From Dallia pectoralis (Eukaryota > Chordata > Actinopteri > Esociformes > Umbridae): DNA of 64,000 nucleotides. Below are positions 22,519 to 32,700 of the stretch, one piece after another. Under the pieces are notes generated by a model that saw only the letters and a list, made by a program, of their open reading frames with translations, did no database searches and was not told where the DNA came from. The stretch spans positions 7,994,499-8,058,498 of the forward strand of contig CM055747.1 of NCBI GenBank assembly GCA_029465975.1. The letters are read 5' to 3'. Positions within the stretch are counted from its first letter, which is position 1. Each line of letters starts with the position of its first letter. Made by a program: the position numbers and the translations under genes.

Positions 22519-25500
22519 ACCAACAAAGAGTAATTACAAACAAACGCTATCACAGAAGAAATTAGGGGGAGGGAATAACGGTACGGAATTGTCATGTTGT
22601 TAAGTGCTCAATGGTCAACACACAGGGAGATATATATAAAGGCGCCTAGGCCATACGTTTCAATTAACAGATCATTACAAGATCATAATTACAAACAAAC
22701 GATGTCCAGATACAAAGGCAAGTAATTCAAAGTACATAATTACAATGTAGAACAGATCTACAAATTAAGAACATTTGAGAAACAAAAAGCCTCTAAAAAC
22801 GTTACAAAAAAACTGAAATGTTTTCCGAACAACACATGGGTTAATATCAAGACAGTTAAATCTGTAAAGAAAAGAGTAAAGGTGATGATGAAGTTATTTC
22901 TGCAAACTGAGCAACATCACCTATTAAGGCAATGGGTGCCCTTTTTCACCCTTAAATGCCATACTGTTGATGTATAAATTATGCAAAGACATGATGAAAG
23001 ACTACCTAGGTAGAGTACATTTCTCACCTGAACATCGATAACGCTTCCAAAGAGCAAGGACATTACCAACTCTGTAGTATATAACTACAAACACTGAATC
23101 AAAACATTATAATCACTCACAGGTGAAGCTAATTACGTTGCTCATTTCCCAATGAGGGCACATGTGAAGGTCTGGGTAGGTTAGATGGAGAGCTAACTTG
23201 TAGTCTTTTGCTCGACATGTTGGATGCATGAGAAATGGGCCAGAGTAATGACCCGTGCGACTTCGACAAGGGTCAAACTGTTAGGGCGAGAGGACGGGGT
23301 CAGAACGTCCAACGATCCAAAGAAGGACAAACCACAAACCGATAAGTACATGGATGGCCGTGTACGTGCGCGCTGTTTACCCGGGGAGGTGATGCCACCA
23401 GTGGACAAAGAGCAAGAGCAAGGCCCGCTGGCTGAATCCGGCCCAACGCGTTATTTCATGTGACTGCGAGAGCTTAAAAGGCATATTGTTGTTTCAAAAT
23501 AAAAGTATGTGTCCATTTACAGCATTTCTGTGACGTAGTAGAAGTTTGAAGGAGCAATTTGGGTTTCTAAACCTGATGAATGAAAGGGATTTTTTTATGT
23601 AACACTAACACAGAGCAATGTGCTAATAGATATTAAAACCTTGTAAATGCATGTACAATATTTCACATCTGCATAACTAGTAATCAAATGCACAGTTATT
23701 TAACAATATCTTAAGGGTAACACATTAGCTGGGTGTAAAGCTACGCAAACTTAAGGAACACTAATTGGGTTGGCTTTTGGCAGGAAACTTTTTATGTTAA
23801 ATTTTGAGGATTTTTGTATAACACAACATGTTGAAATGTTGACTACATTTTGAACAATGAGTTTAGCAAGTGAACAGCCTGTCCGTATAGCCACAATATT
23901 AGAGAGGATGAATAAAGGATCAGAAATGTCAGCGATCTTGTCCAGTGGGCTTCCTCTCCGTGAAACTTCCTGTCCGTTTCGACCATGTCTTACTCCAGCA
24001 CCTCAGTCACAGCACATTGGAGCGCATTGTGTAAACGTTACTGCTATATTGTTGCTTAGCCAGAGCCAATACGGTATAGTCTTAATCTCTAAGTCCATCG
24101 TAAAAAGAAATCTATTGGCTTGATAGATCCAATTAATTTTTGGGAAGTTTCCCACAACAATATCCCTATGGAACTAACAACATGGTCAGATCGACAAGCA
24201 AATTTCACCACATTATTTTGTATAGGTTGGATGCCACCGTCATGGCAACTTAATATCTGCAGCGTTGAGGTTGAACCAAACTCTTTTGCTTATTACAGCC
24301 TGTAACTCACTAAAACTCCTGCCTGTCCCTGTTCTGTGAATAAACCCGTATGGGAACCGCATTGCCTGCCGGTCTAGGTGGTACTCATACACCAACAATG
24401 TTGTTGGTTGGATTCCCAGAGCACACCCTGTGAGAAATGTGTTTGTTTATGCTAATGAATAAGTGAATCTGATGACTTTTTGAGCAGGCTCTATAGTGTG
24501 TGTGTGGTTCCAATAGTCCATAAGCCACAAAGTCCTGGATCTGAAGGCATTTGGCCTATTCAGGGAGTACGTCATTCACGGCAGGGGATCACAAGCGTTG
24601 CCGGCCCCTCAAGCAAATCCAGTTCCATTTAACTAAGAGCGACAGCTGGCAGATGCGTACAGCAGAGCTGACGAAGACGATCTCAGTAGCGTGTACAATC
24701 CGGACCAAAACACAAAGGTGATGTACATTAAACTGAATGTTTTTAAGCGTAATGCTTAAGTGAAAGCACAGATTATATTAAACTAGGTGGGGACTGTAAA
24801 TAAACACATTTGAGCAGCCATTCTGTTCATTAAGCCATTTGGGTACTGTGTGTGCCTATCCCAGTGTCAGTGTCGTCTCAGTGTCAGAGTCTCAATCTCT
24901 GAGACATTGTCTACCTGAATTTCAGCCTAGTTGTCACTATTCCTAGTCTACTGAGGACATCTAGTGGACTAGGTGGGTATTGGGACACTTATTCACATAA
25001 ATAACTTTGAGCACTTATATAACTTTCGCACCATAATCAGATGTGATTACGTTTGTTTTGAACGTTACTGGGTCTTGGTACACGGTGTTGGTCTTTTATT
25101 ACTATGTCACATTACTTTGTGGTACAGTGAGCGAGTGTTTATTCGAAGATAGTTGTTGCTGCTGTTTTAAATGCACTTTATTAGCCACTGTTTAGGGCAC
25201 TTTCATTTAAACCAGTGGCTGTTTTCGCCGTTCTCGGTTCGTTGTTTTACGTCGGATGCAAATAAACCTGTTTTTGAACAGATGATACTAGCTCTTCGCC
25301 TGGCTTCCTCTGCACTGACACCTTGGTTGCGTAGCAATAGTCTCTGTATGTGGCTGATGACCAATGAGCAAGAGCCACACAGGGCAGAGCAGGCCTGACA
25401 GATTGAGGGGCGGGGTTTCGGGGCGGTGTACTAACCTAAAGAGGTCATGGGTTCAGAACAACAAAGTCATTTCAGAACTTTTTTTTTAAATCCCACAAAC

Positions 25501-26714
25501 CACAGGCAGGGCAGATTTAGAGCACAGGTGCACCAATATGTGTTCACGTGCAAGACGAAGAGAAACGAAGAGGCAAAAGGCAAAAAAAAGCTGCTGAATA
25601 ATTGTCACAGAGTGTCTCTTTAATATTTCTTCTTTGAAGTCATACCAACCATACGGGTGCTTTTTCAGTGAAAATTGCCGTTGACATCGAGGGGAAAGGT
25701 CGTTGAAGGTCTGGAAAAAGGAAATGTGACTGCTCGAAATTGCTCGGCAAAAAAAAGAAACAGAAAAGGACAGCTGAAGGGATATTTAACTGTCAGTCGG
25801 AGGAACTGCTTTGAAATCGAGGCGTTCTGGTAGTTTTCGTAGTCGTCTGATTGAATCTTAATGACTGTTAATATACATGAATAACATTTACATTTGCTGA
25901 GCTGGTAATGAGGTTTAAACAGGATCAAAGAATCTCTGGATGCTTCCAATCCACTTGTTACAGACAATTTTCCAGATTCACACATCGCCTGACAATACGG
26001 TTGTGGTCAACTCAACAGGGTAAGGGTTCTTTTTATCTAATAATATGTGTACAATAGTGTGACCAGGGAATTTACAATTCGTTCAAATGTCTCCTGAAGT
26101 CATTTTGCAAAGGCATGAACAAGCAATGTGGAATTGTGTTAAAAAAATTAACTGCTGACATTAACCTGATATCTGGGACAAGATTGAATAAGCACCAACA
26201 TGCTTTGATCTCAGAGAGAGCTCCCGTGTGACGGGAAATCATATTTGGCAGCATTTTCTTTCTCCCTTCATCGTTTACAATCAGACTGATTAGAAGCTAT
26301 GAGTTATTACAAAAACATCACAATCTTAAAGGGTCTCGGTATCACAACAGTCAATCGTGAAGTATTAGCGTCCGTAGGCAAACCCTTGAAGTCTAAAACA
26401 GCTACCACACTTAGAAGTGCAGAACGTGTCAAACCAAATGTTTGTTTTTTCGTTTTTACCACCCTGCCGATGTTTGAAGGTGGGGCAGGAAGCGCACATC
26501 AACTGAACGCCTTGTGAAAGAGGAAGAGGGCTCTTGGCTTGTTGACAGCGGGGTCGCAGTCTACCTAACAGGGGGCTCTGGGTGAAAGGTCGCCCGTTAC
26601 AATCGACGACACGCAGTGTTTCTTCCCACTCCCGTGCTGCCTCACAGTCGCGCTGCATGCGGACCGAACCGAGGAGCCGAACGAGAGGGCCGCTGGAGAC
26701 AGAACCTCAGAAGA
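22519..26714. other. Intergenic DNA upstream of rasgrp2
   Basis: No gene recognised. A 79-codon plus-strand frame at 23224-23463 overlaps an opposing frame and resembles nothing I know. The 26,560-26,714 stretch is probably rasgrp2 5' leader: cctcacag at 26642-26649 could be an acceptor for a non-coding first exon farther upstream. Confidence 0.45.
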
Positions 26715-26784
26715 ATGAACCCTATCATACTGAATCAGTCGGCGACAGTTGACGAGCTGACGGAGGCCTGCATCAAAGCCTTTG
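26715..26784 (+). CDS. rasgrp2: rasgrp2 exon with start codon
   Basis: Encodes MNPIILNQSATVDELTEACI plus KAF. The TVDEL..AC..AF pattern matches the mammalian N-terminus. The donor G|gtctgg is weak but joins correctly (AF-D-DDGRVKD) to the next exon. Confidence 0.82.
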
Positions 26785-29700
26785 GTCTGGATTAATCTCT
26801 CTTGACTGCCTTCCTGTGTCTGAGCTAGTTTTACACAGTGTCTGCTAAGATAACATTTGTATTGTTGTTTGGCTCGTATAATATTTCCTGTGTTTCCTGT
26901 GTTGATTCAGCTGAGTCCATGCAGTCAAGCTCGTCTGTGTTTCTTTTTCTCCGGGTAGACGATGATGGCAGGGTGAAGGATAATTCTCTGGTCCGAATGT
27001 TTCTCATGATGCACCCCTGGTACCTGTCCTCCGCTGAACTGGCCAAAAAACTGTCTGACATGTATCCTTTTGGATGACTCCGCTGTTCTCTGAAATGTAG
27101 TGTTCAGAGGGTTGTGATGAGGTGCGCGCCAGAAGCCCACAGGATTGCCGGAGAGAAGATGCTGTTTTTGGCGGATTCGTAATTCTGTTCCTTAACGGCG
27201 TACCAGGTCTCTGGGGGAAAACTGTCCGACTGAACTCAGACTGCAAATCTGCTATCTGATCAAGTGAGTGAAAGATGCTGGAATATTATGGGGTCAAAGA
27301 ATATGTTGCCATGAGAACTGCCAGTGGAAGTGATGATGTGATTTATGTGTCAGCGTGAACACAAAATAGTGCAGTCAATGATTTTCATGTTAGCAAAATA
27401 AATACTATTTACCTGAATAGTCTCTGTGTTGACTAAAATGTCTGCGTAGCCACAATCAGTTTGTATGATATTGTACATACTGTGATATCGTAATATCCAG
27501 ATCTATCACTTGCTAATTATGATGTTGTTGAATTCTTGCTAATTGGAAATAATTTCCAGGATGCACATTGTTTCCTGATATAAGTAAAAGGCAGCTGTTC
27601 AGGACACCTGATTATGGTGAAAAAGGCCACAAAACCACCAGCTTTTCTAAAGCGATAAGCTTTTTTTTTAAAGGTCTTCAGGCTGTTTATAACACAGAGG
27701 ACAACTAACAAGCGCATAGGCAATCGCGTTCGAGCAGACATGACTTTTCTGTGTTTATATTTGCATTTTACCGTGCGCGTATACAGACTAGGCGTTTTCA
27801 TTTACAGCTACGACCTGGGAGCAATTAGGGCTAACCACCCGGTTTAGGAACAAAACAGCGGCGGCTTTCCGAACGCGGCGTTAACCGGTTCATTATGAGC
27901 AATACGACGCCTCAGGGTTTATTTACTTTATTCAGAGACTTCTTGTTGTTTTGCGTCTAAGAACAGGCGAGCCGTCTCGCTGCCGCGAACCGCCCTTGTG
28001 CTTGTGTGATATCCGTGAATGCAGGCCTGCCGCATCGAATAAACCCTTGATGTTTCTGCGTCGTGTATGAATGAAGACAGCGTATGCATGCACGTTTCAC
28101 CCATTTACACCGTGGGTGTGTTATTTCCATTCTCTCTCTGGCGCTTCTGCCCCCGCTAACCTGCCCCCGCTAACCTGTTTCCCACGTAAGGTACTGGATC
28201 GGCGAGTTCCCAGCGGAGTTTGACCTCAACCCGGGGCTGGCGGAGCAGATCGGGGCTCTGAAGGAGCAGCTGGCCAAGAAAGGCGAGGAGGACCAGAGCA
28301 AGCTTATCGACATGGACAGCGTGTGAGTGACCCCTGTCTGCGGTCTGGCGTTACTACAAGCCACAGTCTAGTCTCACATACCGACTTACTGGACGTTGCC
28401 GTGCATGACACAGTGTGGCCGGGTCTCTACAGTATCTGCATTCGACGGCGCTCACAGCACTTCCTCTGATGGTTTTTCTTCCGCCAGGCCGTCATACGAA
28501 TGGAGAAGACAGGTGAGTCAACAAGCTCAGTCAGACTTTAAGAAGAGGAAGAGGTCACTCCTCTTCGACCACCTGGATTCGTCGGCGCTGGCCGAGCACC
28601 TCACCTACATGGAATACAAGTCCTTCTGTCGGATACTGGTGAGTGTGTGGCCATCAGGGGGCTCTGTTCGCTCGCGTCTGTACGGTACACCTGTCATAGT
28701 CGGAATTCTGCCTCATACATTGTATTGTGGGTTAAATGTTCAGGTTTGAATCCTATTGGTGTGTGTCTGAAGCGTTCCCTTCCCGTATAGTTCCAGGACT
28801 ACCACAGCTTCGTGATGCACGGGTGCACGGTGGACAACCCCATCCTGGAGCGTTTCATCACCCTGTTCAACAGCGTGTCTCAGTGGATCCAGCTGATGGT
28901 GCTCAGCAAGCCCACGGCTCCCCAGAGGGCTGCAGTCATCTCCCACTTCATCGGGGTGGCTCAGGTCAGTTAATCAACTACCGTGTCAGATAGAGACAAC
29001 CTGCAGGTTGGAAAGCCTCAACTCCCGTGTCAGAGGGAATCAATCGGGTGGTTGGGAGGTGTCAATTCCGATGTCAGAGCGAGTCAATCTCTGGGTAAGA
29101 AAGCGTCGACTCCTGTCAGCGAGAGTCATTCTTCTGGTTGGACTTTTTTCTCTTTCTGTCCGATACTCTACAGAATAGGATGTCCTCCTCATCTAGCTTT
29201 CTTCAGATTGATTAAACTGTATTTCCCTTGGGATAAGAGCATCTGCCAAATTACTGCAATATAAATATGTAGACCTGAATCATCAGACGGAGAGTCAGTT
29301 TTGTCACATCTTGAATACTGCTAATTCTCGAAAAAGGGAATTCCAGCTGCGACTTGAAATTGGTCTGTCTTGTGTCTCCTGCTGTGCAGTTCTCAGCTAT
29401 TTTCGAGCTTAGACAGGTCCTTTTTTTTCCGGGTCTCTCTGCAGCGGTTGTTACAGCTGCAGAACTTCAACACTCTGATGGCTGTGGTGGGCGGACTGAG
29501 TAACAGCTCCATCTCACGCCTCAAAGACACACAGTCGCACATTAGCAGCGATGTCAGCAAGGTAAGTAGTGTTAATCGCGTGAGAGTGACAACATGAATA
29601 AATCTCTGTCCAAACTGTGCCCGGGTTAATGGTGTTCTGCGTCACGCGACACACTGTCACCTCAGGTGTTCAACAGCCTGGTGGAACTGGTGACATCCTG

Positions 29701-32700
29701 CGGCAACTACAGCCAGTACCGCCAGCGCTTCGCCGACAGCACGGGCTTCCGTTTCCCCATCCTGGGGGTGCATCTCAAAGACCTGATCGCGGTCCACGTG
29801 GCGCTGCCCGACTGGAGCGACAGAGAGAAGACCCAGGTCAACCTGGCCAAGACCCAGCAGCTGTACGCGATCCTCCAGCAGCTGGCGCTGATCCAGACGA
29901 CGCCACCCAGCGTTGACGCCAACGCAGATCTGCTCAACCTGCTTGTGGTCCGGCGCCGTTTCGATGATACTTTGGGAACCTGGCGGGTTTGTTCTACCCG
30001 TTGGCATTAGTGTAAGCGATTTTGTGTTGTCTCCCTGTCAGGTGTCTCTGGACCAGTACCACTCGGAGGAGGAGATATATCAGCTGTCTCTGCAGAGGGA
30101 GCCGCGCACAGCCAGGCCCTTGGTGAGTGTGTTTCAGAGACACATCGTCACAGGTACAAAGCTGAAATCGTGAGCGATCCAGAGAAAGGATGCTTACTTT
30201 TAACCTTCCCAATTTGGTCTAATTAGTCGGCCCCGAGCCCTTCTGTGATTGAGGAATGGGCGTCTTCTGTGAAGCCCAAAGCTGATCCCAGCATCATCAG
30301 CAAACATATCCAGAAGATGGTGGAGGTAGGCTCTTGAGCTTTTTGAAATGCATTCGATGTAAATATGAAGCAAGCAATATCTAAATGTGGTCACATTTTC
30401 ACAGTCGGTGTTTGAGAATTTCGACACGGATGGAGACGGACACATCTCTCAGAAGGAGTTTGAAATTATCAGGACAAACTTCCCATATCTTTGCAAGTTT
30501 GATGACCTGGACAAGAATCAGTGAGTATCATATCATGGAGAGATGTCTGTTAATGGACAGTGTGGCATGTGAATAATTCGAGCTATTGCATCGGTCACAA
30601 TGGCCAGCATGTTAACCACGCCCATTAGGGACGAGGCCACATCGAAATGTTTCTGACAATATTTAGCTAATATCAAGAAAATATTCTGGACACGTTTCAC
30701 GCATTATTTTTGAAAGGCATGGACAGCCTGAAATATAACATGGGTTTAAATGAGGAAGGACTGTGTTTCCATGTAGCAACACATCTCCTACACAAGTGAC
30801 CACAATTCACGTCATTCAAGACATTTCATTGCACTTTTATGTCGGAAACAAAAGTATGTTGCGCTGTCCTTCGTTGCCTTTCTGTTTGGTCAACTGTCCT
30901 TTATCCCAGCCAAAAACAGGCCATTATAAAATGCAATCCGATTGATTTTGCTATAGATGGCAATCTTATTATTTTGCAAAATGTCTGGTTAAGTAAAAAC
31001 AATTGGGTTCCTTACTGTAAGGCCGTAACCAGGCAATTCAGAGGTATAGATCGTAACATAGACTGGAGTTAAATTGCCCAATCAGTGGGAGTGTCAACAT
31101 GGGGTCCAATTTTTGAGACGCAGTTGCTTCGTTTCAAACTGTCTGTCGGTCAGAACCAACACAGCCTGAGCTGTTTTCAGTGGCATAATGAAACGACAAC
31201 CGTGTTCCAACCAGAGGAGCACTGGTTGTTCCAACCTGAGGAGCACAGGTTGTTCCAAACAGATGAGCACAGGTTGTTCCAACCAGAGGAGCACAGGTTG
31301 TTCCAAACAGATGAGCACAGGTTGTTCCAAACAGATGAGCACAGGTTGTTCCAACCAGAGGAGCACAGGTTGTTCCAACCAGAGGAGCACAGGTTGTTCC
31401 AACCAGAGGAGCACAGGTTGTTCCAAACAGATGAGCACAGGTTGTTCCAACCAGAGGAGCACAGGTTGTTCCAACCAGAGGAGCACAGGTTGTTCCAACC
31501 AGAGGAGCACAGGTTGTTCCAACCAGAGGAGCACAGGTTGTTCCAACCAGAGGAGCACAGGTTGTTCCAACCAGAGGAGCACAGGTTGTTCTAACCAGAG
31601 GAACACAGGTTGTTCCAACCCGAGGAGCACAGGTTGTTCTAACCAGAGGAACACAGGTTGTTCCAACCCGAGGAGCACTGGTGCACACCGCCCAGCATCT
31701 TCAACCCGGGTCCGAGTATTAGTGGATACCTTTGTTAAAAGCCAAGAATCACCCAAAGTATAGTGTCTTGTAACTGACCTTTAACCTATTTTGTCCTCGC
31801 AGGGACGGACGAATAAGCAAAGACGAGATGATTGACTACTTTACCAAGGCCAGCTCTTTGCTGAACAGCAAGATGGGGTTTATCCACACGTTTTCAGAGA
31901 CGACCTGTATGAAGCCCACGCTTTGCCAGCACTGTAAAGGCGTTGTGAGTACGATGACGCAAACTATTCAACTGTGCGTGTCTCTGTGAAAAAAGTGTTT
32001 TTTTTATTATTATCATATACACTGTGAGTGAAAAAATATCCAATAATGAAATGTTAAACAGTGTGTTATGAGGACCTGTATGTGAGAAATAACCATATCA
32101 AGATATCAATTTCAGAGAAAGCACTCAAAGTTATGAGAGCGAGCGCATTAGTGGTCGAAATACACGCTGTGACAACTGCGGTGCGGTCGTATCGAAACAA
32201 TTTGGTTCCAGCTAAGCAATTTACTTCTTCTACCGTATAATAATAATAAATCAAAAGATAAAAAGTGGACATGACATTAAACATGAAGAAGAATGATATT
32301 GGAATTGAGTCAGAGAACACCGTTTTTAATGAAAGGAAATACGAGTGGTTGATGGTGACATTGTGTTACAAAACAAAACCCACTGACTTCCTGATCTCAC
32401 GTTTCCTGATGGCCTCCACCCAAACACACCAGTTCTGTTTCCTATTTTCACAGGCTTCTTTCTGTCTCTCACTCACGTTTAGTCTGTTATGGTTCTGTTT
32501 TTGCTTTTGCTTTTTCCTGATGTGTTCTGAACATTTTGAACAAATCTAGCTGTCAGCGGAATCGTTTAGTAGACGCTGTGCAAGCAGAAATGACAGTTCC
32601 AAACAGGGTTTCAAAGTTTGTGAGGAGGTCTTTGAGATAATTCAGAGATCGATTTCATCTTCAAATCAGAATTAACCGGTCATTTTACCAAATGCTATCA

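Noticed and set aside
23193..23463. Opposed 71- and 79-residue frames, considered as a gag remnant
   Set aside because: No zinc knuckle or other gag feature seen, and no LTR nearby.
31085..31763. Overlapping frames of 169-220 residues with QPEEHRLF or LEQPVLLW repeats
   Set aside because: 24-bp minisatellite within a rasgrp2 intron; no splice or protein evidence.
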